From Uranotaenia lowii (Eukaryota > Arthropoda > Insecta > Diptera > Culicidae), in contig NC_073693.1 of NCBI RefSeq assembly GCF_029784155.1, positions 186,083,802 to 186,147,801 on the forward strand: a stretch of 64,000 bases of DNA, read 5' to 3'. The translations under genes and the position numbers were made by a program. The notes below the pieces were generated by a model. The model made no database searches, had not been told where the DNA came from, and saw only the letters and a program-made list of their open reading frames with translations. Shown in pieces: positions 21,561 to 32,699 of the stretch (its first letter is position 1; each line of letters begins with the position of its first letter).

Positions 21561-22185
21561 ATTTATAAACTTTTACACTTTCCATAACTTTTTTGGTTGT
21601 TTTCACTGAAGAAAATAGCAACAAAAATTATGGAAGCGATACATTCAGTCCTGAATTAGCGCAACAAGATTTTATTTTACAAGGATGTTATGAACGGGAA
21701 AACAAAAATGTTCGTTCAAATAAATATGAATTTTAATTCAAATAATCTTTGATTCTTGCAGTACATTTTATGTGAACAAACCATAACCCTCCCTTTTTCC
21801 TTCAAAATGTTTTTTTTAAATTCAGTGGTTTTGACTGTTGATTCGGAAACTATTTAACCGTAGAATGTAAATAAAAAATCACAAAAAACTGCATTACATA
21901 GCCAATAAATTTATATTTTGGTATTGGTATAACCTTGTAAAAACTTGTAATTATAGAAAACTCTGCTTGCCATTTTTTTTAAATTTTCAAAGGAAACTGA
22001 TTTTTATTTTAATGGTAATAAGTTTTTCCATGAAAAACTTAGCTTCAATAAAAAAAACATAGAAACAGTGTAAGGACCTGGGGAATTGCATGATGGTAAA
22101 ATTTAATTTCTTTTTTAGGCCAAAATATATTGAGAAATGTGTTTATAATTTTTGCCCCTAAATGTATGCAGCAACATTGTCCATC
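21545..22185 (+). repeat. Interspersed repeat R3, copy 1
   Basis: About 640 bp share block order with 54175-54840: 'ggaagcgatacattcagtcc' here and 'gaagcgatccatccagtcct' there, then 'gattcttgcagtac', then 'atgtgaacaaa'. 'ctaaatgtatgcagca' stands near the right end here, and its inverse near the right end of the other copy. Non-coding. Confidence 0.6.
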
Positions 22186-22191
22186 TTTTGA

Positions 22192-23303
22192 GTACCGTGA
22201 AACGGGTAACATTGATCACCGGGGTAGCTTTGATCAACATGAGATTTTTCCACATAATCATCAATAACTAAGTCTATAGTTAAAATATCTTAAAACTTAT
22301 TTCTACGTTTAAAAACCTACATGTTGAGTTTCAAATTGAAAAAAAACTAGATTGGTTTTTCAAAATTTCAAACATAAATAAAAATTTTATTTCAAAATCA
22401 TGAAAAATCTGTTTTTTCGAAGGCTCGCAAACAATTGAACACCATTCCTTATGAAATCAAAGCGTTTAGAAGCAGCAGGTTGATTTATGTGACAGTTCAA
22501 CTTTTTTTCTCAGTTAATTTATAGTTTTGGTGTAGTTTTTGTTGTATTTTTGAGTAAATTTTTGTTTTTTTTTTTTTTGAAAATAGGGACTTTTTCCAAG
22601 GTAAGCCAATCTAGAATAAAAGGCTAGAAACCCTATCAAATGGTAAAGTTTCAAGGACAAAATTAAAGGGGAATAGTGCGAGGGTCAAAAGAAATGAATG
22701 AAGGTAAATTTTCATTTTTTGTGGTTAAAATTTTAGAAGTAAGATAAAAAAAAATAGCCCCTTAATTTAAGCAGCATCATTCATCTTTCGATTTTAATTG
22801 TTGTTGGGCCTTTACACACGAACTGCCTTTGTTTATCAATTACTAGCATTTGTAAATGTTTATAAGGATGTTTCGTATCCTTTATGATCAAGAAAACTCG
22901 TTTAAACCGTCAAAATAGAGACTGATCAATGTTACTCTAAAGCATAAAATGCTTCACAAAGACGAAATCGATTTTTAAATCCAATTTAAAGTAGTCTTAT
23001 AAATTACTGCAACCATGTTTTACGTTCATAAGAGTCCAGTACTGGTTTTTAAAATATGAAACATGCAACATTCCCCTTAACAGGAAAAATAATCGAGAAG
23101 TATTGAAAAAAGTTATCAATCTTTCCCGGTTTTACTTTTTCTTGTTTTTGAAAGAAACCTTTAAAAAAATTCAATTGAGTCCATACAAAAAATTACTATA
23201 ATTGATGTTTTATGCCTTCTGTGCAAATTGGGATTAAAAACAATTATTTTGAAGATGTTGAGGTACGTTTAAACCATAATGATCAAAGTTACCCCGAAAC
23301 ATT
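22192..23303. mobile_element. Candidate MITE, 'tgatcaaagttacccc' termini
   Basis: The left end carries 'gaaacgggtaacattgatca' and the adjacent 'ccggggtagctttgatca'. The right end is 'tgatcaaagttaccccgaaa', the inverted form. Another inverted motif ('tgatcaatgttactc') lies near 22922. No reading frame. The ends are not exact, and this could be two overlapping copies. Confidence 0.45.
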
Positions 23304-23342
23304 AAATCTGGTTTTATAACAAACATTTAGATATAGCCACTA

Positions 23343-23617
23343 AGAGCAAGTTTACTGGTGTTGGGAAAAAGTGGTAGAAATTTTGACATTTGAGGCTTCT
23401 TTGGGCTTTGTATTTTTTTACAGCATTGTTTCTATTTCAGCCGTATATGATAGAAATTTTGCTATTTTTGCATCACAGCATTCGAAACTACAACACGTGT
23501 TGTTAAAAAACTTGAAGGCCACAGATCTTGAAAATATTTTTGCATGGCAAAATTTTCTAAATGTGCTAAAGTCACAAAATTTCTACCACTTTTTCCCAAC
23601 ACCAGGGAACTTGCTCT
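23343..23617. mobile_element. MITE M2, copy 1 (275 bp, TA target)
   Basis: The terminal inverted repeat is ~45 bp: left 'agagcaagtttactggtgtt' and 'gggaaaaagtggtagaaatt', right the complement ending 'gaacttgctct'. The left flank is TA. The second copy at 57716-58017 has TA on both sides. TA targets suggest a Tc1/mariner-type relative. Confidence 0.85.
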
Positions 23618-25779
23618 AAAGTCGTTTGAATATTCTGCAATCAATAATCATGCTTTATACTTCTTACTTCAGTAATTATTTTAAAACTTTCATATGTTAC
23701 AAAAAAGCAACCCCTTTCAAAATATTCGAAAATGTATTAAAAAGTGAACAATGTTTCCCCAGTTAACAGTACTATTTTTTCTGCTCAAGCATTTGACTGT
23801 TGTGCCTTAAAGTTCATTTCAAGAAATCGTCAACTAAACTTTTCACACCAATCGACATCATCATCATCAACATTAAACCGAATCGCACGGAATTTATCTC
23901 AAATAACTGCTGCTGCTCTAGGGGACAGCACAAATGAAAGCGGAATTGCGACGATTATGTGGTCTGGTCCAAGTTAAAGGGTGCTTCCAGTCTCGATGAA
24001 TTGGATTTCCGGTATCTACAGGTTGCGGTGTGTAAAGTCGTCATCGTCGTCGTGTGGAGATGCAAGTTACGTTTCTGTCCGGCGACGAACGACGGCATGA
24101 ACCTGATGTGCGGCAAACAACCAAACCAACCCAAAGTTGTTCATCCAGTCGACGCCGCTGCTGGGGGTTTCGGTAAAACTTGACCCAAACAAGCTCGGCA
24201 ACGCTTTCTCCGGTGAATTCAAGGCGGTGAAAAAAGAGGAGAAATTGGAATTGAATCATATCGACCGCGTTGTGTTGCAACTGGGTAAATGCAAGAACCA
24301 CGTGTGTGCGTTTGCCGGAACTTAGTCTTCATTTTTTTTGTAAAATTACATAATGCTTTTTATAACTGTGTCGAAAAATTTAGTTTTTTATTGTTAAGAG
24401 ATAACATTATTTTCCAAAACACTGTTACCTTTCAAAAGAGCCAACCTGAACTCCAAAAGGGGTGTTGAAAAGAAATTTCGCAAATCGCCGCCACGATCAT
24501 CATCATTATTACGATCATAGTTCATACCTTCATAGCTTGGCTTAGAGAACTCTCTATCGAGCAATTGGTGGTAGGTAGTACATTACATTGTGCCGCACAT
24601 GGCGCTCTTCCACCTGTCGTGGAGTTGTGGGAAGCCGGAGAAAATAATCACAACGGAACAATGCGGTAATATCCGCCATCAACGGCCTTTGTGAGGTGGC
24701 AATTATTAACAAAGTTTGGAAAATTACCTTCTCCGACGCTTTTGATTGAGAAATTGACCAAACAATCGATGGTGTGCAAATGGTGCAATTTGGTTGGTGG
24801 AACATGTTTGAAATGTGTTAATGTGATAATCGTTATGAGATAATTTTAAGTGGATCATTCACTGAACGGGGCAATTTTCAAGAATAGCAAAATGCTCGCG
24901 TGTTTTTAAACTGTTGGTAAATTGTTCCAGCTTTTGATTCTGTCGCTCAGAGTTCCTTAAACCATGACATTTTTGCACCTATTCGTTAATCAATCACAAG
25001 GCGAGACCGGAATCATTCTGAACGCCACTGTGCGGTGCTAATGAGAAAATGTCGTCAATGACTTTGTGTGACATTGACAGATTTTCGGGGTTTGATTAAC
25101 ACTCATTAACGCTCGATTCACTGATGTCACTCTCTGCAAACATGTTGATCGAAATGTACAATGAGATTTGAGAACTGTTTGAGTTGAAAACTACATTCAA
25201 CCTTCTTGAAAAATGATGCTGATGAAAACCGATTGATTTCCACAAAATATCGTGTTTTCTCAATTTCTACCAAATAGGTTCAAAATTTCAACTATTTATG
25301 CAAAAAGATAACTGTTAAGAAACATGCAAAATCCACAATATTATATTCTGATTCGTCACTTTCAATGATTGTGAAATATTGGATTTTAAGTCCCTCAAAA
25401 CGTTAGAGCTTTTGAGTCTGCAAATAAACACTCTCCTTGATTAAATGAATGTACTTTTGGCTTAAGCTTTACGTGAAAGCTAAGCAGATAATCTTTTCAT
25501 ACATTGGTTTTGTGTTATTGGTATGGTAATTTTTATTGTTTTGGATTTTTTTTTCCGAGAAGAGCATACTCATTTAAGGAGTGTATTCGACACTTTGTTT
25601 TGTGAATAACTTTTGAATCCATCGATGGAAAATGATGAAATTTTCAAAGAAGCTATAATATGTAAATGCGCAAAATTTGATGACAATCTGTTAAGTAGTT
25701 TTTGAGATAACGTCAAATACTGAAACTAATTGGCAAGTTTTTTTTTGGGCAGGATTGAGACAAAATCCTGCCAAGTCCC
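23618..25779. other. Low-copy intergenic DNA
   Basis: Includes a GC-richer patch at about 23950-24310, where frames are open on both strands for 60-86 codons with no recognised domain, and a second at 24550-24800. No splice-site pair of quality was found. These could be parts of unannotated exons or conserved non-coding DNA. Confidence 0.45.
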
Positions 25780-26270
25780 AGTGGGAGACCCAAAAAACAG
25801 CTGGAAATCAACTATTCGACCAAAGTTCATATAATAAGTCGATCAAGGAGTATAAGTGGATCTAACAGTGAGATGAAATTGGAATAAAAATTAAGATGAT
25901 TGATTACATAAAGTTAAAGAATGTGATAGGTAGCGTAATCCAAAAATTTCAATGAAGGAATTGGTAAAAATGGTGAATTTTTCTGCCGGGTTCGCCTACT
26001 GACTAATAAAAAATCTAGACTTAATTTCTCAAGGTAGAAAAGCTGTCCACCGGCAAAATAAACTAAATACGGTGGCCAAATCTTAGCAAAACATTTCGAC
26101 GATTTTAAAATTTTTCGGAATGATCAGCCAGACGAACTGTTTAGCGGACCAGACGAACTCTTTAGCAGGTTTCCAGCCAAAAACTTCTCGTTGTCAAGTC
26201 TCGCCTGTGTTTTCAGGAGATAAACAAGGAGAAAAAAATTGTATGTCTAGTACTTGAGGACGCTGACGAT
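25780..26270 (+). pseudogene. Possible fossil of a Tc1/mariner-type transposase
   Basis: Translating across stops and frame changes gives fragments such as QLEINYSTKV, KLSTGKIN, ARRTV and KSRLCFQEINKE in the order of a Tc1-type helix-turn-helix and linker. No catalytic motif is visible. The match is by eye and weak. Confidence 0.25.
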
Positions 26271-27026
26271 CTGTGGAAGCAGCAAATCAGTCAGTGTTTC
26301 ATAACGATTGAAACGATTAATTGCAAAATATACAAATAAAACTGGAATCGTACCATTAAGCGAAAACTGTGGTGGAGTGATAAATAGTAAAATGTAGGGG
26401 AGAGTGGGGATACTTGATCCCTTTTTCTTATTTTCACCATATCTTTTTGGAAAAATTTAGCAACTCGCTGTCTTTGACATTTTCTGACAGCTTGTAACTT
26501 CAAGTTTCTATGCTCCAAAAATTAGAACGATACTTGAACCCGTTGATGAACTAGAAGCATTTTCGTGGGAGTAAAAAAAAAATTCTGAAGTTAGGGGAGA
26601 CTTGATCCCCTATTGAAGGAGACTTGATCTTTTATTCAGGAAGCCCTAATCCTTGTATAAAAATCAAACAAAACCCGAAGATAGAATGTTAATTGACTAT
26701 TTTGGTCATGTTTGTTCTCATTTCACAATTTATAGCAGACATAAGAAGAAAATTCTATAACCTTGTCTCAACGCTAATAACATTGCATACTTAAAGGCGT
26801 TTTTTTTATAATTAAGAGAAAATTATTTATTTTGGCTCTTTTCTTCAGACAATTGTTTGATAAATATTAGTTTTTGGGTAAATATTAGTAATTTCGTAAT
26901 CAGCAATCATAACGATCAATTCAGAAAAAGAATATGCCGTTTGGAAGGGGGATCAATTGTACCCAACTCTAGGGGATCAATTGTACCCATAATCAACATT
27001 TTAGAAAACTTTTTCTGAAAAAAGTT

Positions 27027-27040
27027 GAGAGTTTTTCATT
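27027..27040. repeat. Target-site duplication, left copy
   Basis: 'gagagtttttcatt' here is repeated exactly at 30463-30476, flanking the RTE LINE. The intact MITEs hold one copy of this region. Confidence 0.92.
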
Positions 27041-27054
27041 ACCTACCTACCTAC

Positions 27055-30018
27055 CTAAGGGTCCAGCGCCGATTGACCGGCGCATAGGGCTGAGATAAAA
27101 GATCTCCACTGCTGGCGATCCGGAGCCAGCGTCTTCACTTGCTGCCAGCCAAGGTTCTCGTCAACTGTGCGGATTTCAGCGGCTAGACTTCGCCGCCACG
27201 AGCTTTTGGGCCTGCCTCTTCTTCGATGCCCATCTGGATTCCAGTCAAGCGCCTCTCTGCAAATCTCGTTTTCATCTCTTCGCAGCGTGTGCCCAATCCA
27301 TCTCCACTTACGTTCCCGAATCTCGATTTCTAGCGCCTTTTGATGACACCGGCGATGAAGTTCAACGTTTGAGATCCAGTTGCCAGGCCACCAAGCGCGG
27401 ATGATGTTCCGCAGGCACCGATTCACAAAAACTTGCAGTTTTCGCGTCGTCACCGCATATGTGCACCAAGTCTCACACCCGTACAGCAATACGGATTTGA
27501 CGTTTGAGTTGAAGATTCGGATCTTAGTTCGTAGAGAGATCTGGCGTGACCGCCAGATGTTTCGGAGACTCGCAAACGCAAATCGGGCTTTTCTGATCCG
27601 GGTTTCGATGTCCTTCTTGGTACCACCATCAGGCGTAATCTGGCTACCAAGATACTGGAAGCACTCCACTGTCTCAACCTGTTGTCCAGCTACCACGAAA
27701 TTGGAACGATTTTCTGTATTGATTTCCATCGACTTGGTCTTTCCGACATTGATTTTGAGACCTGCTGCCTTGGAGCTTTCGGTGAGGTCGTCGAGTTTGC
27801 TCTGCATGTCTTGTTGTGTTTGGGCGAGCAAAACAATATCGTCTGCCAGGTCAAGGTCGTTCAGTTGCTCCATGGTTGAAGGATTCCACGGCAATCCTCG
27901 GTTTGGTCTACAGTCAATCGATCCAGTCAAGATCTCATCCATTACGATGAGAAAAAGCAGCGGTGACAAAATACATCCTTGTCTCACTCCAGCAGTTACC
28001 GGGATTGGTTCGGACAAGACACCGTCGTGTAAGACCTTGCACGAAAATGCCTCGTACTGTGCTTCGATGAGATGGACTAGTTTCTCTGGGACCCCTCGTC
28101 GTCTAAGAGCAGCCCAGATGTTTTCGTGGTTCAGTCGGTCAAATGCTTTTTCGAAATCAACGAACACCAGCAGAAGAGAGTCCTGGAATTCGTTGATTTG
28201 TTCCAGTATTATTCGTAGCGTTGTGATGTGGTCCACACATGATCGTCCGGATCGGAATCCAGCTTGTTGCCGTCGGAGTGTAGCGTCGATTTTCTCCTGG
28301 ATCCTGTTCAGGATCACTTTGCAGAGTACTTTAAGGGTTGTACAGATCAAAGTTATGCCACGCCAGTTACCGCACTCTGTTAGGTCTCCTTTCTTTGGGA
28401 CCTTTACGAGGATACCCTGCATCCAGTCGGCCGGGAATGTTGCAGTATCCCAAATGTCAGCGAAAAGACGGTGCAACATTTGTGCTGACAAGGCAGGGTC
28501 GGCTTTGAGCATTTCAGCAGGAATGCAATCGATTCCAGGCGCTTTGTTGGATTTCATGTCCTTGATTGCCGCTTCTATTTCAGCCAGCGTGGGCGCTTCC
28601 GAGTTGACGCCATTAATGCGACTTACTGTGGGCGCCTCGAGCTGCGGGTTCTGTTGGCCATTGCTATTTGTAACTCGGAAAAGTTGATCAAAATGCTCAG
28701 TCCAACGCTTGAGCTGATCTGTTCGATCTGTCAGCAGCTGACCTGCTCGGTTTTTCAGCGGCATTCTTGCATTAGTCCTTGCACCACTAAGGCGGCGAGA
28801 AATATCATATAATAATCGGATATCTCCAATGGCGGCGGCTCTTTCTCCCTCTTCGGCTAGGGAGTTTGTCCAGGCTCTCTTGTCTCGTCTACAAGCTCGT
28901 TTAACTGCCTTTTCCAGCTCCGCATATCGTAAGCGGGCGGCTGCTTTGGCTGACCCGGTACATGCCTGCTCAATTCCGACTTTCGCCTTTCTCCGATCAT
29001 CGATCATCCTCCAGGTTTCATCCGACATCCATTCACTTCGTCTTCCACAAACTTTACCGAGAGTACCATGGCTCGTCGTGATAAAGGCATTCTTGATTCC
29101 ACACCACTGTTCTTCGACTGTTCCGTCTGTCGGCAGTTCCGAGGCTCGGGATTCTAGCTGTTCAACGTATGCCCTTTTCACCTCTGGATTCTCCAACCGG
29201 CGGACGTCGTATCGACACCCGACTTTCTCCTCGCGCCGTTGGACACGCGCAACCCTCAGTCGTATCTCGCCAAGGACGAGGTGATGGTCGGATGCAATGT
29301 CTGCGCTTCGTTTGTTGCGGACATCAAGAAGGCTCCTTCTCCATTTTCGACTGATGCAGATGTGGTCAATTTGATTTTCTGTTCGGCCATCTCGGGATAC
29401 CCAAGTGACCTTATGTGCTGGTCGATGGGGGAAGAGCGATCCACCGATCACCATGTTGTTGTTGCCACAAAATTCTACAAACAGCTCTCCGTTTTCGCTC
29501 ATCTGTCCTAGACCATGGCGCCCCATGATGCGCTCAAAGTCCTGATTATCGGAGCCAATCTTTGCGTTGAAGTCGCCTAAGTGGATTTGAATGTCACCCT
29601 TCGGAATTCTCTCAACCACGCTGTTCAATTGACTGTAAAACTGCTCTTTCTCCTGCAAATCGGCAACGTCAGTTGGCGCATAACACTGGACCATTGTAAG
29701 GTTTCTAACCCGTGTTCTGAATCTGGCTACGATTATTCTTTCGTTTATCGGTTCCCATCTTATGAGGGCCGCATGGGCCTGCGGGCTTAACAGGAAACCA
29801 ACTCCTCGTTCCCGAGTAGCATGTTCTCCTCGTATGCCAGAGTAAAGCAGTACTTGCCCGGACTGTGTCTTGTGTTCTCCAGTGTTAGGCCAACGGACTT
29901 CGCTCAGTCCCAATATCTCTAGCTTGAGGCGGCTAGCTTCTCTAGCAAGTTGAGCCAGCTTTCCTGGCTGGGCAAGGGTCAAAACATTCCAAGTTCCAAT
30001 TCTAGTCCGTGTTTTCAT
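27055..30018 (-). CDS. RTE ORF2: APE endonuclease-reverse transcriptase, 987 aa
   Basis: Catalyses target-primed reverse transcription of the element. The first ATG in the frame is at 30018 (MKTRTRIGTWNV); the frame opens earlier, after a TAG near 30107, without another ATG. The endonuclease shows IGTWNV (7-12), LSEVRW (38-43), LGDFNAKIG (147-155), ENQIDHI (214-220) and SDHHLV (243-248). The RT shows NKAPGIDCIP (491-500), NWRGITL (551-557), FVDFEKAFDRLNH (619-631), AGVRQGCILSPLLF (676-689) and LADDIVLLA (724-732); the catalytic box is LADD in place of the commoner YADD/FADD. No RNase H. The C-terminal part is basic (RRRGRPKSSWRRS). Length fits RTE elements. No stop or frameshift, so it is potentially functional. 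The stop overlaps the 3' tandem tail. Confidence 0.92.
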   Translation of the reverse strand: MKTRTRIGTWNVLTLAQPGKLAQLAREASRLKLEILGLSEVRWPNTGEHKTQSGQVLLYSGIRGEHATRERGVGFLLSPQAHAALIRWEPINERIIVARFRTRVRNLTMVQCYAPTDVADLQEKEQFYSQLNSVVERIPKGDIQIHLGDFNAKIGSDNQDFERIMGRHGLGQMSENGELFVEFCGNNNMVIGGSLFPHRPAHKVTWVSRDGRTENQIDHICISRKWRRSLLDVRNKRSADIASDHHLVLGEIRLRVARVQRREEKVGCRYDVRRLENPEVKRAYVEQLESRASELPTDGTVEEQWCGIKNAFITTSHGTLGKVCGRRSEWMSDETWRMIDDRRKAKVGIEQACTGSAKAAARLRYAELEKAVKRACRRDKRAWTNSLAEEGERAAAIGDIRLLYDISRRLSGARTNARMPLKNRAGQLLTDRTDQLKRWTEHFDQLFRVTNSNGQQNPQLEAPTVSRINGVNSEAPTLAEIEAAIKDMKSNKAPGIDCIPAEMLKADPALSAQMLHRLFADIWDTATFPADWMQGILVKVPKKGDLTECGNWRGITLICTTLKVLCKVILNRIQEKIDATLRRQQAGFRSGRSCVDHITTLRIILEQINEFQDSLLLVFVDFEKAFDRLNHENIWAALRRRGVPEKLVHLIEAQYEAFSCKVLHDGVLSEPIPVTAGVRQGCILSPLLFLIVMDEILTGSIDCRPNRGLPWNPSTMEQLNDLDLADDIVLLAQTQQDMQSKLDDLTESSKAAGLKINVGKTKSMEINTENRSNFVVAGQQVETVECFQYLGSQITPDGGTKKDIETRIRKARFAFASLRNIWRSRQISLRTKIRIFNSNVKSVLLYGCETWCTYAVTTRKLQVFVNRCLRNIIRAWWPGNWISNVELHRRCHQKALEIEIRERKWRWIGHTLRRDENEICREALDWNPDGHRRRGRPKSSWRRSLAAEIRTVDENLGWQQVKTLAPDRQQWRSFISALCAGQSALDP

Positions 30019-30103
30019 GCTAAAAGTCGTTGCCAAAGTTCCAATTCGGTTATTTCTTCTCTCAGTTTCTGTAACAATATAAGGTATCAGGAGCAGTAGG
30101 TTG

Positions 30104-30442
30104 TTAGCCTAAAGTCCCTATCCCGCGATGGGGCTGCCATCTTGGACTTAGCTGGCGGGAGCTGCATTTCATAAATTCAGCCGCTTGCTGCAAGACAGAC
30201 GCTGTTTGAGCCGCCCCTGACCTGGAGAACAGACGCTCGGTTGTTGTTGCACGCCGCCCCTGACCTGGGGAACAGACGCGTGCGGCCACCTTCTCAGTCT
30301 GCATGCGACCAAAGCATCCACCGGGGTTGGGTACCCGATCTCCGCTTAGGTTACTCGCACCCCAGCCGGCACCGCGGGGAGGTAGAGATAGGAGTTGTGA
30401 ATAAGAGGTGATATGACCACTATGGGGTCTCGTGTTGCACAT
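30104..30442 (-). CDS. Small ORF in the RTE 5' region (possible ORF1), 112 aa
   Basis: ATG at 30442 (MCNTRPHSGHI) to TAA at 30104, 85 nt before the ORF2 start. A longer frame begins at 30475, but its ATG lies in the target duplication. The product is basic and rich in Gly, Ser and Arg, with no domain I recognise. RTE elements often carry only a short or dispensable first ORF, so this may be coding or just an open 5' UTR. Two 27-nt near-identical blocks inside it (30210-30236 and 30253-30279) give repeated RLFSRSG/RVCSPGQG segments. Confidence 0.4.
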   Translation of the reverse strand: MCNTRPHSGHITSYSQLLSLPPRGAGWGASNLSGDRVPNPGGCFGRMQTEKVAARVCSPGQGRRATTTERLFSRSGAAQTASVLQQAAEFMKCSSRQLSPRWQPHRGIGTLG

Positions 30443-30462
30443 TATCCACCGTTTACCAGCCA

Positions 30463-30476
30463 GAGAGTTTTTCATT
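30463..30476. repeat. Target-site duplication, right copy
   Basis: Exact repeat of 27027-27040 at the 5' side of the RTE element. The MITE sequence resumes immediately with 'gctttgaaaatatggcatta'. Confidence 0.92.
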
Positions 30477-30929
30477 GCTTTGAAAATATGGCATTATAAA
30501 GTTCATTTTACGCTCGAACGATTGATACATTATAACAAATATTTTTTTCATAATTTTCCCATGTAAGGAACATTTTAAAGTGATGACAAAAGATCTTCAA
30601 GTTACATTTTGTGAAATTTTTCAAACAAAGTTCAATTACTCAAACAATTATTTTGTTAAAAATTTTTAAACTACAAGCATTGTTATTTTGCTCATTTTGG
30701 CACATTTTTCTAGAACATTTGATCTTTGTAAGACATTCCAGTTTCGAGATATAGCTAAGGAATCAAGTATCCCCAGGAATCAAGTATCCTCATTCTCCCC
30801 TATTGTTTTTGTGTCGAAAGAGAAGAATTGGCTAAATTTGCCATAACTGACGACCAAATTGAAATTTTGAGTAATTTTGTAGGTCAAGCTCCGGGAAAGA
30901 GTAAACTTAATCAAAAATAGCCTATATTT

Positions 30930-31190
30930 GGAAAAATAAATCGCCCTGTTCTCGCGATATTTTACACCGGATTGAGATGAAAATTTGCTCATGGGGTTTT
31001 TAGGGAGGAGCAATGATTTCCAATTTTGGGTCAGGGATTGGCTAAAGGGGTCGTCTATATCAACTGCTCACTGTTTTCGCGATTATGTCGTTACTATGCA
31101 TTGGATTGATATAAAGTTTGAACAAGAGCGTTTTAAGGGACGGGCAATCGATTTCAGGTATCAAACTTTGTAACCGGTTGGTTACTAATT
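30930..31190 (+). repeat. ~145-bp tandem repeat R4, left cluster
   Basis: Contains 'ggattgagatgaaaatttgc', 'ttgggtcagggattgg', 'ggggtcgtctatatcaact' and 'gctcactgttttcgcgatta'. The same blocks in the same order appear at 32700-33050. Between the clusters lies ~1.5 kb of unrelated sequence, possibly an insertion. Confidence 0.7.
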
Positions 31191-31918
31191 GTTTGACATT
31201 TGTTTTAATTTAGTAGTTTTGTATGTTTAGCTCTAGAATATTCATGTTTCTTGTCCGGTCTCAGGATAGCTAGATTCCTTAGGTATACTACTCCGTTGCT
31301 TGCATATGTATTAGTAGGCCAACCCAAAAATAGTTATAGAAATTTCACAGAAATGTATGGAAATTTGTTTAAATTTTAGTTTTCTTTTAAAACTACTGAT
31401 TTTAAAATTCTGCAAAAAATAAAGAAATGTTTACCAAAGTATTTACAATGCATTAAGCGCTCTGCGAATGGAAAACATGTTTCCTAAGTGGATTTTTTAT
31501 AGAGTTTAAAAATATAGCTTTTTGCTGAATTCTTTATAACTGAAACTTTTTTAATTTTTTAGTGCCTAAAATACAGAAGCATTCATTACAAATTGTAACA
31601 AGTCATTTTTTCTCCATATTTTTAAAACTACATATGAAAAAATGCTTTCCGGAATTCGAATATTTTGCTGAAATACTGCTAAATTGACAAAGAAAAACTG
31701 TCTCGTAGTCAAAATAAAGAGAGCTTTTGATCATAAATTTTACTAATTGCTTCACAACGTATTTCAAAGAATACGACTGATTACTTATTTGGACAATAAG
31801 ACCCCTCAATCTTCCATAAATTGAAATTATGTTTCAAATCCCATACATGTTGTTCTAAATTTCATAACTATTTTTGACAATGCGTTTACACGGCTTTGTC
31901 GATTGAGGTTAAGCGCAA
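31191..31918. other. AT-rich DNA between R4 clusters, nothing recognised
   Basis: No protein-like frame or terminal repeat seen. Could belong to whatever separated the two R4 clusters. Confidence 0.45.
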
Positions 31919-32690
31919 TGTCATACCTTTTGATCTACCTATCTTGGTCCGGTCTCACAAAAAGATAGCACCACAGTAGGCTACATTTTACTGCTGGCTG
32001 TTGTCAATTCACAGAGCAGGAAAAGAAGGAAAGAAAAGAGAAAATGGAAGGCGAAAAGGAAGCTAGCTTCCGGAAAATTCGCTCTCTTCTGTATCAGGCG
32101 TCCGTGAGTGTAGTCAAGTTTCTGTATAGTGTTTGTGAACGTCTACGGAATTCACCCGAATACCGATTTGACCTCTTCACGGTTCGACCCGCAGATCCCT
32201 TGTGGTCTCGCGCCTGTTGAGGCGTTGGTAAAGCACCAACATCTTCGTCCTCGAGTTCTTCGAATCCCTAACTCTCAAGGAGGACTTCCCTTCTCGGCCT
32301 GTCCTGATACGGACACTCTCGTGGGCAGGCCGATTAACAGCTAACGAAGGAAGACGCCTGCAACGACCGAGTCCAACAACGCCCGCTGGCGCGAACGGTT
32401 TCGGCTTTCCGTCGACACGCCACAACATCGACAGCCCTCCTGCTTCCGGAACTGGATTTCAGGAACAACGACGTCGCGACGCAACAGCTACTGCAGCAAA
32501 CCCACGGTTAGTGAGCTCTTTTACACGTCACATTACAAACAGAACATTGTTTTATACACACAGGCAACACGCCACATAAAAAAAATTAATAAAAAAAACA
32601 TTGAAACGTGAAATTTCCGGTTCCTTATATTTTAATCGTGGAGTCCTTGGTTACCCAGTAGCCAGCCGGCCCTGAGGTTCCGTACTTAAA
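31919..32690 (+). other. GC-rich segment, candidate LTR/leader fragment
   Basis: A sharp rise in GC at about 32040-32510 with 'tgtcatacct' at the left, a weak TATA-like 'ctgtatagtg', and later 'aacattgttttatacacaca', which resembles the R-U5 area of insect LTRs, then 'ccttggttacccagtagcc' as possible leader. No second LTR, no gag or pol. Could equally be a promoter or exon of a host gene. Low confidence. Confidence 0.25.
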
Positions 32691-32699
32691 GAGAACATT

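Larger units (their letters stand above)
27041..30462 (-). mobile_element. Full-length RTE-type LINE, 3,422 bp
   Basis: A minus-strand element bounded by a perfect 14-bp target duplication. The 3' end is a short (taggt/aggt)n tandem run (plus-strand 27041-27056), characteristic of RTE elements. The 5' region of about 440 bp is GC-rich and precedes a single large ORF. The near-identical second copy at 36993-39325 and the intact ORF imply recent mobility. Confidence 0.9.
26397..30800. mobile_element. 960-bp-family MITE (M1) split by an RTE LINE
   Basis: The left end 'ggggagagtggggatacttg' is preceded by TA (26395-26396), and the right end 'tcctcattctcccc' is followed by TA (30801-30802). Removing the 3,422-bp LINE plus one 14-bp duplication leaves ~968 bp, the length of the intact copies at 45539-46498 and 62111-63043. 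This places the RTE insertion after the MITE. No transposase. Confidence 0.88.

Noticed and set aside
27380..28687. 435-codon open frame on the plus strand, and its twin at 37675-38982 on the minus strand
   Set aside because: Exactly antisense to the RTE reverse transcriptase in both copies, Ser/Arg/Cys-rich without domains. A shadow of the real ORF.
28829..29284. 151-codon frame antisense to the RTE ORF (also 37078-37533)
   Set aside because: The same shadow effect; it appears identically in both LINE copies and carries no domain.
31919..32690. A definite solo LTR
   Set aside because: No clear TG..CA ends with a target duplication and no second LTR or internal coding region. Kept only as a low-confidence candidate.
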